Assembly: GCF_029263785.1 (NCBI RefSeq)
Contig: NZ_JAJUFE010000005.1
Coordinates: 51,174-115,173, forward strand
Source of the DNA: Pusillimonas sp.
Lineage (GTDB): Bacteria; Pseudomonadota; Gammaproteobacteria; Burkholderiales; Burkholderiaceae_B
Direction: 5' to 3'
DNA length: 64,000 nt
The notes under the pieces are model-generated. The model did no database searches and was not told the origin of the DNA. It was given only the letters and a program-made list of their open reading frames with translations. Positions within the stretch are counted from its first letter, which is position 1; the number at the start of each line of letters is the position of its first letter. The position numbers were made by a program, and so were the translations under genes. Below are positions 32,525 through 41,891 of the stretch, piece by piece.

Positions 32525-33781
32525 GTGAGTGCTGTATTGTCTTTGGTGGAAAAGAAACTGGCTTCGCTGCCATTGCCTGTGCAGGTCGTGATGCCTAATG
32601 GTGATACTGCAGGCTCAAGCAATGCGCGTATCCGCCTGAAGGTCAAGGATGTTGCGACCCTCAGGCATCTGGCGGCAGGCGAAGCTGGAACCTTGGGGGA
32701 AGACTATGTCGAGGGCAGGTTCGATTTTGAAGGATCCATGCGCGACCTCATGCTCCTGGCCTCGTCCATTTTGGAAGCTTCCCCGATAGAAACTGCCAAA
32801 GGCAACTGGTTTACCAGCTTGAAACGGCACTGGGTTTCGGTCAAGCGTCACTCCAAAGCGCGCGACGCAAAGCAGATCCAGTTTCACTACGATTTGTCGG
32901 ACGAGTTTTATCAGCTGTGGCTGGATCCGAGGCGTGTGTATTCTTGCGCCTACTATCGCGAGCCCGACATGACGCTGGCTCAGGCTCAAGAGGCCAAGCT
33001 TGATCATATCTGCCGCAAACTGCGCCTTCGTGAGGGAGAGCGCTTTCTTGACATTGGTGCTGGTTGGGGCGGTTTGCTTTTATGGGCAGCCGAAAACTAC
33101 GGCGTGGATGCCACCGGCATCACACTGTCCAAGAACCAGCATGCACATGTCAATCGCCTGATCGAAGAGAAGGGCCTGTCGGGGCGGGTCCGCATGACTC
33201 TGCTTGACTATCGCGATCTGGATGAGTCCAGGCCCTATGACAAGATTGCTTCAGTGGGCATGTTCGAGCACGTAGGTCGTGCCCAGCTGTTTGATTACTT
33301 TTCAAAGTTGCGCCGTCTGCTCAAGCCGGGCGGACTCATCATGAACCATGGCATCACTGCCGGCGGTGTGTACAACGCCGAGGTTGGTGCCGGCATGGGG
33401 CAGTTCATCGAGAAATATATCTTCCCCGGCGGCGAACTGACCCACATCAGTAATGAGCTGGCACAGATTGCCGATGCAGGGCTGGAAGACGTCGACGTTG
33501 AAAACCTGCGCCCGCATTACGCAAGAACCTTGTGGGCGTGGAGCGATTCGCTCGAGGCCCAGCTCGATGAGGCCCGCAAGACCCTAAAAGGCGAAAACGC
33601 CGAACGTTCGCTCCGAGCCTATCGCATCTACCTGGCCGGCTGCGCAATGGGTTTTGAACACGCCTGGATCGCCCTGCACCAGGTTCTGCTGCAGCACAAG
33701 CCGGTCACCGGGCGTCGAGACGAACTCGACAATCCTGCTGACCTTTCCTATCCATGGCGCAGGGACTATATCTATCGTTAA
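32525..33781 (+). CDS. Cyclopropane-fatty-acyl-phospholipid synthase family methyltransferase
   Basis: A 418-residue protein with the CFA-synthase layout: an N-terminal lipid-binding domain (about 1-110), then a SAM-binding domain with FLDIGAGWGGLLLWAAEN near residue 175 and the GITLSKNQ and GMFEHVGRAQ motifs. It would methylenate unsaturated acyl chains of membrane phospholipids, a late-stationary and acid-stress response. The start is GTG at 32525, preceded by AGGGGG. It ends four bases into the convergent MATE gene. Some relatives make other modified lipids, so the product is tentative. Confidence 0.85.
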   Translation: MSAVLSLVEKKLASLPLPVQVVMPNGDTAGSSNARIRLKVKDVATLRHLAAGEAGTLGEDYVEGRFDFEGSMRDLMLLASSILEASPIETAKGNWFTSLKRHWVSVKRHSKARDAKQIQFHYDLSDEFYQLWLDPRRVYSCAYYREPDMTLAQAQEAKLDHICRKLRLREGERFLDIGAGWGGLLLWAAENYGVDATGITLSKNQHAHVNRLIEEKGLSGRVRMTLLDYRDLDESRPYDKIASVGMFEHVGRAQLFDYFSKLRRLLKPGGLIMNHGITAGGVYNAEVGAGMGQFIEKYIFPGGELTHISNELAQIADAGLEDVDVENLRPHYARTLWAWSDSLEAQLDEARKTLKGENAERSLRAYRIYLAGCAMGFEHAWIALHQVLLQHKPVTGRRDELDNPADLSYPWRRDYIYR

Positions 33782-35184
33782 GCAGAGTGGGCGCTGTGCT
33801 GTCGGACCACGTGCCAGTACCAGATGTGCTGCAGCAGGGCCGACAGCCCTAGTCCGATCGCTGCCATCAGCCACATGGATGCAGCGCCGGAGGGCGCTCC
33901 GGGCATGATTATCTGCAGCACCGGTGCCAGACTGCCCGCACCAGGGCCAAAGCCCAGCCACCAGCCTCCGGCCAGCCCCAGCCCAAGTAACGCGATTATT
34001 TGCATCAGCAATGGAATCACGGCCACTTTGTACGCTCGCAGCAAATAGGCGTTGACGCACTGCATGGCGTCGCACAAGTGGAAGTACGGCAGAATCTGCA
34101 AGAGCAGGGCGGCCATGGCGGCCACTTCCAGGTTGTCGGTATAGGCAGCCAGGATGGCCGGCTTAAACCCCATGATCAGGGCGATTGTCAGCAGGGCACC
34201 GGCCAAGGCGATACTCAGGCCCGCAAGGCCTGTCTGCCGCGCGCGGGCCATGTCGCGTGCACCAATTGCCTGCGCTGTCAGCGAGGCCGAGGCAATGCCG
34301 ATCGACATGGGCAACATATAGCAAAGCGCTACCAGGTTGGCAGTAATCTGGTGCCCGCCTGTTGCGTACATCCCCTCGCGTGCGATCAGCAAGGCCATGA
34401 AGGTGAAAGCAACAACTTCCACCAGATATGAGCCTCCCATTGGAATCCCAAGGCGAAGCAGTTCTTTCAGATCAGCCCACCGAGGCCTGTCCAGGCGAGG
34501 CTGGAATTGCCTGAAGAAACCGTCGTGCCGCATGATCCAGAGCCCGGCCGCAAGGCTGAACCAGCTGGTAATGGCGGTGGATAGTCCGGCACCGGCGGCT
34601 CCTAAAGCCGGCGCACCCAGTTTCCCAAATATGAAGACCCAGTTGAAAACGCCTTTGACGACTATGGCAGCCAGGTTTATCGTCATGACCACTTTGGGTC
34701 GTGACACCGCTGTTCCCAAGGCATAGATGGCGCGGAAGGCCAGTGCCGCCGGCAGCGCCAGTATCAGGGCGCGCAAATACCAGGTGACTCCGTTGCGCAC
34801 GGCTGGATCCACATCTCCGGACAAGGACAGCCAGGCATCCGGGAATAGCATGGCAATTGCTCCCAGCGCTGAAAGGCCCATGGACAGCCAGACTCCCTGG
34901 CCCCAGGCCCGCCCGACTTCAAGCAGGCGTTGAGCCCCGTAGTGCTGGCCAATGATGGGAATAAGAGCGTGGATGACTCCCATCAGGCCGACAAAGATGG
35001 TGATGTAAATGGATACGGCCAGAGACATCGCCTGAAGGTCCGCAGCACTGGCGTGGCCTGCCATGGCGGTATCCATGACGCCAAACGCCATGCTGGCCCA
35101 CGCACTGATCAGTACGGGCCAGGCTTGGCGCAGGGTTTCCCTGACTTGCATCAGGAACGTCTGCGCGGCGGATCTTGACGTCAT
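33778..35184 (-). CDS. MATE family efflux transporter
   Basis: A 468-residue protein with 12 hydrophobic helices when begun at ATG 35184 (MTSRSAAQTFLMQV). The segment FGVMDTAMAGHASAADLQAMSLAVSI is the MATE/NorM helix 1-2 signature, and the two-fold repeat is clear. Such proteins are Na+ or H+ coupled drug exporters. The ATG overlaps the stop codon of the upstream GT39-like gene (ATGA at 35181-35184), so the two are translationally coupled. The 3' end overlaps the CFA-like gene by four bases. Confidence 0.88.
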   Translation of the reverse strand: MTSRSAAQTFLMQVRETLRQAWPVLISAWASMAFGVMDTAMAGHASAADLQAMSLAVSIYITIFVGLMGVIHALIPIIGQHYGAQRLLEVGRAWGQGVWLSMGLSALGAIAMLFPDAWLSLSGDVDPAVRNGVTWYLRALILALPAALAFRAIYALGTAVSRPKVVMTINLAAIVVKGVFNWVFIFGKLGAPALGAAGAGLSTAITSWFSLAAGLWIMRHDGFFRQFQPRLDRPRWADLKELLRLGIPMGGSYLVEVVAFTFMALLIAREGMYATGGHQITANLVALCYMLPMSIGIASASLTAQAIGARDMARARQTGLAGLSIALAGALLTIALIMGFKPAILAAYTDNLEVAAMAALLLQILPYFHLCDAMQCVNAYLLRAYKVAVIPLLMQIIALLGLGLAGGWWLGFGPGAGSLAPVLQIIMPGAPSGAASMWLMAAIGLGLSALLQHIWYWHVVRQHSAHSA

Positions 35185-36935
35185 TGAGAATTCAATCGCA
35201 GTAAACGGAATACCTCGCGCCGATCCGCACCACGCTTGCCTTCCCAGAGCACCTGGGCTCCGGGCGCGAAATCGGCTTGCCCGGTCTGGATGGCCTCGGG
35301 CGAGGTTTGCTGCAGTACGAGCGTGCAATCGGCGCTGTAGCTGAAGCGCAGATCGTCAAAGACCAGGAACGACGCGCGCTGTCCGGTTCCGAGGGCCAGG
35401 CCACGTACACATTCGCCTGTCCGTTGATGGGTTTGAAGCGCCTGGGCCAGCTGCGACGACACTTCACGGTAACTCCGGACATAGTCGAGGGCAGGCAGCC
35501 AAAGCGTGACAAGCAAGAGCCAGGTGAGCACGATGCCGCAGGCGGACAACACGGTACCGCGCCACAGCGCGGCGGGCTTGGCCAAGAGGCGCCAGCGAAC
35601 CAGCGCAATCCATGCCAGCGTCCCCAGTACTGCGATCGCTACCGCTGACACGGACACAAAGGCTTCGTATCCACGCGTTTGGCGTGCGATATTATGGGAG
35701 ATCTGTTCGGGCCAACCTGCTTGCAGCGCGATCCAGCCCAACCAGACCGTTGCGCAGGCGAGTGAAAAGCACATCACGGCAAACCAGTCGAGCGAGTTGA
35801 CCACACCGCGACGCAAGGTCGGCAGCGAAAACGCAGCAAGTACGGCGGCCGGAACCGCCATGAGGCTGTACTCGGGTTCGAAGGCGTCCGCCAAGAAAAG
35901 CATCACCACGAATGGCCACAGCATGAACATCAGTGGAATCCAGATGTGCGGTGCAAACAGCCAGGTGCGCCAACGCCAGATCGCCAGCAGGGCGAAGGGC
36001 CAGGTGGGCCACAGGAACCAGGGAAGGTCCCGCAAAATGCTGAGTATTCCGGAATAGTGTGGCATGCCGAAGGAAGTGATATTCCACAGCCACCAGTTGT
36101 GGACCCAGTAAGTGCTGAACTGGCGTGCGGGTATCCACCAAAGCAGCCCCAGGCAGATTGCCAGGACAACACTGATGATCAGCCAGTGCTTGGCCGGCCA
36201 TAAGGCGCTACGCGGCACAAATACACTTGGAACAGCCAGAATGATAGGTAGTGCACCGATCCAGCCGCGCGTCAGGAAGGCGGCACCCAATGCCACACCC
36301 AGGGTAATGGCACCCGATAGCGGATGGTCCAGCATGCGGGAAACCGCATAAAACGCCAATGCCTGGAACGCAATCAATGCCGGAACTTCCGAGGTTTCGT
36401 GCAAGCGCCAGATAATGCCGACGGTAGCCAGTATCAAGAGCAGTGCGGCATCGGCGATCATGCGCCCGTAATCCCGCACAGTGGGTTCGCCGCCAAAGGG
36501 GAGCGCCAGCGGTTGGGGCTCGGGACGGCGTCCAAGCAGATAGGTGCCGTACCACACAGAACCTGTGATGATTCCGAACCAGAGCAGGTTGGGCAGGCGC
36601 GAGGCAAGGAGCTTGGCCTCGAGTGGTGAGGTAAAGAATTCGAACAGGGGACTGAATAGCCAGATGCTTATGGCTCCGACCCAGGTGATCAGGGGGCCGT
36701 TCTGGGCGTAGGCCATATTGCCTATTTGTGGCAGGAGCCAGGCGTGCCAGCCGTCTTGAAGTGCGGTGAGCATGGTGGCCAGGCCGGCCACGTCGTCGGT
36801 TTTCCAGGGGTCTCGAAAAAACAGCCCCGAAAAAATATACACGAGCCCCAAAGCGAGCAGGGGCATTCGGGGAAGCTTCGTGGTTGCCGTTGCGGTCAGT
36901 CGCGCCGGCGTTGAGTGAGAGTCATGCAAAGCCAC
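35181..36935 (-). CDS. GT39-like membrane glycosyltransferase (ArnT/PMT family)
   Basis: A 584-residue polytopic protein with about 12 hydrophobic helices. The first periplasmic loop FFRDPWKTDDVAG resembles the acidic DE-type motif of ArnT/protein-O-mannosyltransferase family enzymes, which use polyprenyl-phosphate sugars. The C-terminal 100 residues form a periplasmic soluble domain. The acceptor is unknown; lipid A, glycan or protein are all possible. It is coupled to the MATE gene. A second, unrelated-looking GT39 family protein is at 56138. Confidence 0.82.
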   Translation of the reverse strand: MALHDSHSTPARLTATATTKLPRMPLLALGLVYIFSGLFFRDPWKTDDVAGLATMLTALQDGWHAWLLPQIGNMAYAQNGPLITWVGAISIWLFSPLFEFFTSPLEAKLLASRLPNLLWFGIITGSVWYGTYLLGRRPEPQPLALPFGGEPTVRDYGRMIADAALLLILATVGIIWRLHETSEVPALIAFQALAFYAVSRMLDHPLSGAITLGVALGAAFLTRGWIGALPIILAVPSVFVPRSALWPAKHWLIISVVLAICLGLLWWIPARQFSTYWVHNWWLWNITSFGMPHYSGILSILRDLPWFLWPTWPFALLAIWRWRTWLFAPHIWIPLMFMLWPFVVMLFLADAFEPEYSLMAVPAAVLAAFSLPTLRRGVVNSLDWFAVMCFSLACATVWLGWIALQAGWPEQISHNIARQTRGYEAFVSVSAVAIAVLGTLAWIALVRWRLLAKPAALWRGTVLSACGIVLTWLLLVTLWLPALDYVRSYREVSSQLAQALQTHQRTGECVRGLALGTGQRASFLVFDDLRFSYSADCTLVLQQTSPEAIQTGQADFAPGAQVLWEGKRGADRREVFRLLRLNSQ

Positions 36936-36971
36936 AGATCAACAAGGAAAAATGACGGAACAGGGCCATCT

Positions 36972-37003
36972 TAAAGTAAAAAGGCAGCCCTGGGGCTGCC
37001 TTT
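36972..37003 (-). terminator. Intrinsic terminator downstream of rpmE2
   Basis: On the minus strand AAAGGCAGCC pairs with GGCTGCCTTT, followed by TTACTTT. A second GC-rich palindrome (GGCCGG-GAT-CCGGCC, 37053-37067, itself flanked by GTCGCC/GGCGAC arms) lies between it and the rpmE2 stop. Confidence 0.75.
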
Positions 37004-37105
37004 GAATTTCGGCCGGAAAGCCGATGCCGAATGGCCGCTAGGTCGCCGGAAGGGCCGGGATCCGGCCTAGGGCGACGTTGGCATGCACGCGAAAGAATGC
37101 CTTGA

Positions 37106-37372
37106 TCAGGATGCTTTTTTAACGGTGCCGGCAGTGCGGGCAAAGCGAGCGCGGAACTTCTCGACGCGGCCGGTTTCGACGATGCGAGTCTGGGCGCCGG
37201 TGTAGAAGGGATGCGACTCCGATGTGACTTCGCACTTGAACAGAGGGTAGGTCTTGCCATCGATATCGATGGTTTCACGGCTGTTCAGGGTCGAGCGAGA
37301 AATGAAGGTTTTGCCGGTTTGCTGATCCAGAAAAACAACTTCACGGTATTCGGGGTGGATGCCTTCTTTCAT
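37106..37372 (-). CDS. rpmE2: 50S ribosomal protein L31 type B
   Basis: An 88-residue L31 paralogue of the C-minus type: [20 protein letters not shown], with no zinc-binding cysteines. Type B L31 commonly replaces the zinc-bound form during zinc starvation and is often repressed by Zur. No convincing Zur box is visible upstream. The start at 37372 is preferred; an upstream in-frame codon at 37393 would add seven residues that are not conserved. Confidence 0.94.
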   Translation of the reverse strand: MKEGIHPEYREVVFLDQQTGKTFISRSTLNSRETIDIDGKTYPLFKCEVTSESHPFYTGAQTRIVETGRVEKFRARFARTAGTVKKAS

Positions 37373-37509
37373 GGTAATTTCCTGTAGGCTCAAAGTGCCT
37401 TAGCTTGTTGGGGGTCGCCAGTCTGGGTCGCGCACTTTAATGTAGGGCATAAGTGCCAAATATAAGTGCCATATGTAAATCCATATGAAAATGCCACATA
37501 TTTGCTCGA

Positions 37510-37539
37510 TATCTGCCCATGCAGTTATCTGCCCATGCA
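37510..37539. repeat. 14-bp tandem direct repeat in rpmE2-radC spacer
   Basis: TATCTGCCCATGCA occurs at 37510-37523 and again at 37526-37539, a 16-bp period. It is in the 280-bp spacer between rpmE2 and radC, both on the minus strand. Nearby ATAAGTGCCA also occurs twice (37448-37457 and 37463-37472). Tandem sites at this spacing could be a regulator-binding array, but none is identified. Confidence 0.6.
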
Positions 37540-37652
37540 TGTGCGCAAGGTTTAGCCCAGCCACGTATCCGAAGTAACTCGTAATATTAGCATGTTGCCA
37601 AGCTTGGTTTCAACAGTTTTTCCAGCTTGTGTTGCCGGGTCGCCTCGTTTCG

Positions 37653-38330
37653 TTAAAGCTGCCCGCGTTCGGCCAGGGATATGGCGCCCTGTGCAGTGAC
37701 GATCAGATGATCGAGCAGGCGGATATCGACCAGGGCCAGGGCATGCTTCAGATGACGGGTCAGTGCCAGGTCGGCCTGGCTGGGTTCGGAGACGCCCGAA
37801 GGGTGGTTGTGAGCGAGGATGAGAGCGGCGGCATGGTGACGCAGGCCTGCTCGGACAACCTCGCGAGGATAGATCGAGGCTTGCGACAGAGTGCCCCGGG
37901 CCAGTTCCTCGGTAGTGATCAGGCGAAATTGGCTGTCGAGATAAAGTGCCATGCAGTGCTCGATGCGCAGATGGCCCAGCATGGCCGTACAGTAGTGCTT
38001 GACGCGTTGCGGCTGATCCAGTGCTTCTCCGGTACGCAAGGCTTCGGCCAGTGCCCGACGATTGAGTTCATTGATGGCGAGCAGCTCGCATGTTTTGGCC
38101 GGGCCTATCCCCGGCACCTTTAGCAGGGCGTCGGCATCGGCCGACAGCAGGCCTCGCAGCCCTTCGAATTCCTTTATCAGTTTGCGACCCAGGTCGATGG
38201 CGTCCGTGCCTCGGGGGCCTGTTCGCAAGATGATGGCAAGAAGCTCGGGAGTAGTCAGCACCTGAGCGCCATGCGCCAGAAGTCGCTCGCGCGGGCGCTC
38301 TGCTTGCGTGGTGTAAGGATCAAATGGCAT
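37653..38330 (-). CDS. radC: RadC-family JAB-domain protein
   Basis: A 225-residue protein of normal RadC length. A helix-hairpin-helix segment (LLKVPGIGPAKTCELLA, about 68-84) precedes the JAB/MPN domain with the metal motif LAHNHPSGVSEPSQAD. The family is called RadC from an old E. coli assignment; its role in repair is unclear. The ATG at 38330 is preferred to GTG 38336. It is divergent from slpA with a spacer of about 48 bp. Confidence 0.88.
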   Translation of the reverse strand: MPFDPYTTQAERPRERLLAHGAQVLTTPELLAIILRTGPRGTDAIDLGRKLIKEFEGLRGLLSADADALLKVPGIGPAKTCELLAINELNRRALAEALRTGEALDQPQRVKHYCTAMLGHLRIEHCMALYLDSQFRLITTEELARGTLSQASIYPREVVRAGLRHHAAALILAHNHPSGVSEPSQADLALTRHLKHALALVDIRLLDHLIVTAQGAISLAERGQL

Positions 38331-38378
38331 AAACACTCTAAAATAGAAAAATATGAGATTTTTCTACGGTGACAGATT

Positions 38379-38855
38379 TTGACCTCTTCATCCTCTCCGG
38401 TGAACGCTTTTGTCCGGCCGGACTCCTACCTTACCCTGCATTACCGCATCGAGATTGTCAGCGGGCCGGCCGCAGGGTCGGTGTTTGCAGATACCTTCAG
38501 TCAACGCCCCGCTACCTTGCAGTTGGGGGTCGGCCAATGGGCGCCCGGCATGGAGGAGGCGTTAGTGGGTCGGGAAGAGGGCGCACGCTTCACCCTCGAG
38601 CTGCCCGCCGCCCAAGCGTATGGCGAGCGCAACCCGGAGCTCTTGCAACGCATAACGCAGTCGATGCTGGATGCTCACACCGAGCCGGGTCAATTATTTG
38701 AGCCCGGAGATATCGTCGAGTTCTCGGCCCCCAACGGGGGGCGTTATTCAGGGGTGTTCAAGCAGCGTGGCGACGGCTGGGCCCTGTTTGATTTCAATCA
38801 TCCACTTGCAGGCGCCGACCTTCGAATCGAAGTCGAACTGCTCGGAGTACTTTAA
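38379..38855 (+). CDS. slpA: FKBP-type peptidyl-prolyl isomerase, SlpA family
   Basis: A 158-residue isomerase. [10 protein letters not shown] opens the FKBP fold, and [24 protein letters not shown] spans the FKBP active-site strand and the start of the inserted IF domain, as in SlyD/SlpA proteins. It would act as a cytosolic folding helper. The start is TTG at 38379 (no ATG lies nearby), with GGTGA upstream. It sits 2 bp before ispH; slpA-ispH is a conserved pair. Confidence 0.88.
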   Translation: MTSSSSPVNAFVRPDSYLTLHYRIEIVSGPAAGSVFADTFSQRPATLQLGVGQWAPGMEEALVGREEGARFTLELPAAQAYGERNPELLQRITQSMLDAHTEPGQLFEPGDIVEFSAPNGGRYSGVFKQRGDGWALFDFNHPLAGADLRIEVELLGVL

Positions 38856-38857
38856 TC

Positions 38858-39829
38858 ATGTCCGATTTACAAAACACGATCAGCAATCAGGGGCCGGAGA
38901 TTGTGCTGGCCCAGCCCCGCGGGTTTTGCGCGGGTGTCGATCGTGCCATTGATATCGTCGAACGTGCCCTCGAGCTGCATGGCGCTCCCATTTACGTCCG
39001 CCACGAAATCGTGCACAACCGATACGTCGTGCAAGATCTTCGCAATAAAGGCGCGATATTCATTGACGAGCTTGAACAAGCACCTGCCGGAGCCATTGTC
39101 GTGTTCTCGGCGCATGGGGTTTCCAAGGACGTTCGGGCTGAAGCCGAAAGCATGGGTCTGCGGGTGTTTGACGCCACTTGTCCCCTCGTCACCAAGGTTC
39201 ATGTCGAAGTTGCAAAGATGCGGGCTGAAGGGCGTGAAATTATCATGATTGGTCATCGGGGCCACCCCGAGGTCGAGGGAACCCTGGGGCAATCCCGCGA
39301 GGGCATGTATCTGGTCGAGACGCCCGAAGACGTTGCAAATCTTCAGGTGGCCTCACCCGACAAGCTTGCATTTGTCACGCAGACCACCTTGTCGGTCGAT
39401 GACGCTGCGCAGGTTGCCGAGGCATTGCGTGCACGCTTCCCGGGCATAGTGGAACCTAAAAAAAGCGATATCTGCTATGCCACGCAGAACCGGCAGGATG
39501 CCGTCAAGATCATGGCTCCAGAGTGCGATCTGGTGCTGGTCGTGGGTAGCGTAAACAGCTCCAATTCAAACCGTCTGCGCGAGGTGGCCGAGCGCAGGGG
39601 AGCCCAGGCGTATCTCGTCGATGACCCAGACATGATCGATCCCGCCTGGCTTCGCGAGACCAAGCGGGTGGGGGTCACGGCCGGTGCCTCGGCACCCGAT
39701 ATACTTGTCGAGCAAGTCATAGAGCGACTCAAACAACTGGGGGCAGTATCGGTACGTACGCTGCCGGGTGTCGAAGAAAACGTCGCGTTTCCACTGCCGC
39801 GTGAACTTTCGCGCAAGCGCACGGTGTAG
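38858..39829 (+). CDS. ispH: 4-hydroxy-3-methylbut-2-enyl diphosphate reductase
   Basis: A 323-residue iron-sulfur enzyme that makes isopentenyl and dimethylallyl diphosphate in the last step of the methylerythritol phosphate pathway. The three cluster cysteines are Cys24 (RGFCAGV), Cys108 (DATCPL) and Cys206 (SDICYATQN). The catalytic glutamate is Glu138 in GHPEVEGT. It lies 2 bp downstream of slpA. Confidence 0.96.
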   Translation: MSDLQNTISNQGPEIVLAQPRGFCAGVDRAIDIVERALELHGAPIYVRHEIVHNRYVVQDLRNKGAIFIDELEQAPAGAIVVFSAHGVSKDVRAEAESMGLRVFDATCPLVTKVHVEVAKMRAEGREIIMIGHRGHPEVEGTLGQSREGMYLVETPEDVANLQVASPDKLAFVTQTTLSVDDAAQVAEALRARFPGIVEPKKSDICYATQNRQDAVKIMAPECDLVLVVGSVNSSNSNRLREVAERRGAQAYLVDDPDMIDPAWLRETKRVGVTAGASAPDILVEQVIERLKQLGAVSVRTLPGVEENVAFPLPRELSRKRTV

Positions 39830-39832
39830 CCG

Positions 39833-39850
39833 CCGGCCCGGGAGGGCCGG
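39833..39850 (+). other. GC-rich hairpin after ispH
   Basis: CCGGCCC pairs with GGGCCGG around a GGGA loop, immediately after the ispH stop and before the YdgA-like gene. AATTTAC follows, which is not a T tract. It resembles the hairpin at 60825-60844. Confidence 0.5.
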
Positions 39851-39868
39851 AATTTACTTGGAAAATCA

Positions 39869-41290
39869 ATGAGAAAAACCACGGGTATCTTGGCCGTCGT
39901 CCTGGCGGCTGCGGCTGCATATACGGGTGCTTCCTGGTATGTTGGTACACAGGCCCAGCACGCAATTGAACAGGCTGTTGCAGAGGCAAACCTTCGCATG
40001 TCGCGGTCGATGCTAGGGCAGTCTTCAAAAGGTCCGGCCGCCTTGGTCATTGCCGAATACCGGCGTCACGTTTTTTCCACCGACGTCGTGTATGCGCTGC
40101 GCATTGCAGGCGAGCCAGGCGAAGAGTATCTGTTAAGCGACCACATGCAGCACGGCCCGTTTCCACTGGGCGCCTTGCGGTCGGGCAAATTTGTGCCGAT
40201 GATGGCATGGAGCCAATCGCGCTTGTTGCCCTCGGCCTCTACCCAATCATGGTTCGACAGCCTTGGCGGTCAGTCGCCTGCAACGGGTCGCACTGAAGTC
40301 CGATTTGGGGGCAAGGCCGAGACTGAATGGAATTTTATGCCGCTGTCGGTCGCCACTGACACAGAAATACTGAAGTTTTCCGGCGCAAATATACGAGCGG
40401 TGCTCAGCAATCAGTTTTCGGACAGCGCGATCATCGGCACATTGGGCTTGCTGGATACCTCGAAGGGGCCGGGCACCGATCGCCTGGTTATCGAAGACTT
40501 GCATTTTGATTACGAAACCCGGACGTCCGGAAATGACTTCCAGTTAAATGCGACCACGCATGCCAGAGCGTTGAAGCTCGAACTGGCCGAGGCAGGTGAG
40601 CTGGCATTGCAAGACGCGACCATGGTCGTGGCCAGCGACAGAAAACAAGACCTCGGAAGCGGGCACGTTCGCTACGACTTCGGTCACGTGCTGTCAAACG
40701 GAGTCGACCTTGGCAGCGTGAAGCTGGGCGTATCAGCCAAAGATTTCAGCATGCCGGCGCTGGATGCACTCACCGACGTGTTCGATGACCTGAACGCGCG
40801 TTATGGTTCCGAAGATGACTGGGAGCTTTCGCCGCAAGACGCGGCCCTGCTGCAGCAAAAGCTTATTGGGTTACTGGCCGGAAGCCCGGCCATCGACCTC
40901 GATCCCGTTGTCTGGCGGAACGACCGGGGTGAAAGCAGTCTGTCGCTTGCACTGACCCTGGTGCAACCACCGCAGGCTGATATGCCCGTGTCGCTGGATA
41001 TCTTGCTGCCCCAGGCGGTGCAGACCCTGGATCTCAAGATGCGTGTTGAAAGGGCCATGCTGACCCGGGCGATTGAACAGCTTTCCGCGGGTGAACCCGA
41101 GGCCGCCGAGCTGGTGGGCCTGCTTTACGATGAGTATGCCAGCCGATTACAGACCGCTGGCCTGGCAACTGTGCAAGACGGCGCAGCTTTCACTCACATC
41201 GCATATCGAGATGGTGAGGTTGATTCCAATGGGCGGCAAATGAAGTTGCCGGAATTCCTGCAGCGGGCCCTGATGGTTTTTCTGTTCTAG
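39869..41290 (+). CDS. YdgA-like DUF945 family protein
   Basis: A 473-residue protein with an N-terminal hydrophobic anchor (about residues 6-25, GILAVVLAAAAAYTGASWYV), as in E. coli YdgA. The repeated, beta-rich body with segments such as DHMQHGPFPLGAL and LVIEDLHFDYE matches DUF945. The biochemical role is unknown; some members affect motility or the envelope. The protein is probably periplasmic and membrane-anchored. It may be co-transcribed with slpA-ispH. Confidence 0.8.
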   Translation: MRKTTGILAVVLAAAAAYTGASWYVGTQAQHAIEQAVAEANLRMSRSMLGQSSKGPAALVIAEYRRHVFSTDVVYALRIAGEPGEEYLLSDHMQHGPFPLGALRSGKFVPMMAWSQSRLLPSASTQSWFDSLGGQSPATGRTEVRFGGKAETEWNFMPLSVATDTEILKFSGANIRAVLSNQFSDSAIIGTLGLLDTSKGPGTDRLVIEDLHFDYETRTSGNDFQLNATTHARALKLELAEAGELALQDATMVVASDRKQDLGSGHVRYDFGHVLSNGVDLGSVKLGVSAKDFSMPALDALTDVFDDLNARYGSEDDWELSPQDAALLQQKLIGLLAGSPAIDLDPVVWRNDRGESSLSLALTLVQPPQADMPVSLDILLPQAVQTLDLKMRVERAMLTRAIEQLSAGEPEAAELVGLLYDEYASRLQTAGLATVQDGAAFTHIAYRDGEVDSNGRQMKLPEFLQRALMVFLF

Positions 41291-41297
41291 GCCTGAC

Positions 41298-41336
41298 AAA
41301 AAAAGGGTGCAGATCCACGAGGGGGAACCTGCACCT
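41298..41336 (-). terminator. Rho-independent terminator of the DUF4168 gene
   Basis: On the minus strand GGTGCAG pairs with CTGCACC (41329-41335 and 41306-41312) and is followed by a T-rich run CCTTTTTTT. The long inner loop contains a run of Cs. It also lies just past the YdgA-like stop. Confidence 0.65.
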
Positions 41337-41366
41337 TCGCCTAACAGGCCGGTTGCGGCGCGGCCC

Positions 41367-41735
41367 TTATCTGGCGATATTCTGCACGCGCTCCATTAAC
41401 GCCGGGTCTTGCTGGATAGCTTGATTGATACCGTTGAATTCCTCGACGGTCATGCCTTCATCCCGAACCACCTGCACCATTTTTTCGTCGGCCTCGCGAT
41501 AGACTTCCTGACGCGTGGCGTCGTCAGTCGTTGCCTGCAGCTTGGGTGTGTATTCCTGCGAAATGACGGCGACTTTCTTGGAGGCCGCTACGAACTTCTC
41601 CAGTTGAGAATCGGAATAGCTCACCGGTGCCTGCTGCGTGGCCGCGGGCGCCGGTGTCTGCTGTGCGATTGACGGCGCAGCGACGCCCAGGGCGAGTACA
41701 GCGGCTGAGCAAGCAGTAGTGATCCATGTTTTCAT
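41367..41735 (-). CDS. Secreted DUF4168 protein
   Basis: A 122-residue protein with a signal peptide (ACSAAVLALGVAAPSIAQQ, cleavage likely after AQ or near residue 25). Residues 40-118 form the DUF4168 helical domain (SDSQLEKFVAASKKVAVISQEY). Function is not known to me. An AGGAG precedes the ATG and an intrinsic terminator follows, so it is a single-gene unit. Confidence 0.8.
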   Translation of the reverse strand: MKTWITTACSAAVLALGVAAPSIAQQTPAPAATQQAPVSYSDSQLEKFVAASKKVAVISQEYTPKLQATTDDATRQEVYREADEKMVQVVRDEGMTVEEFNGINQAIQQDPALMERVQNIAR

Positions 41736-41891
41736 GCAGACTCCTTATATAGTTGCGTTCAACACAACTCCTATGGTGCCGGAACTGGCGCTCAGTACAA
41801 GGGTTTCACTGTGATGGGGCTTGTCGAGGCGCAACGGCAGGTTACGACCCCTGGGGGAAGGCACAAGCAGGGACGGAACTCGACAGGGCTG

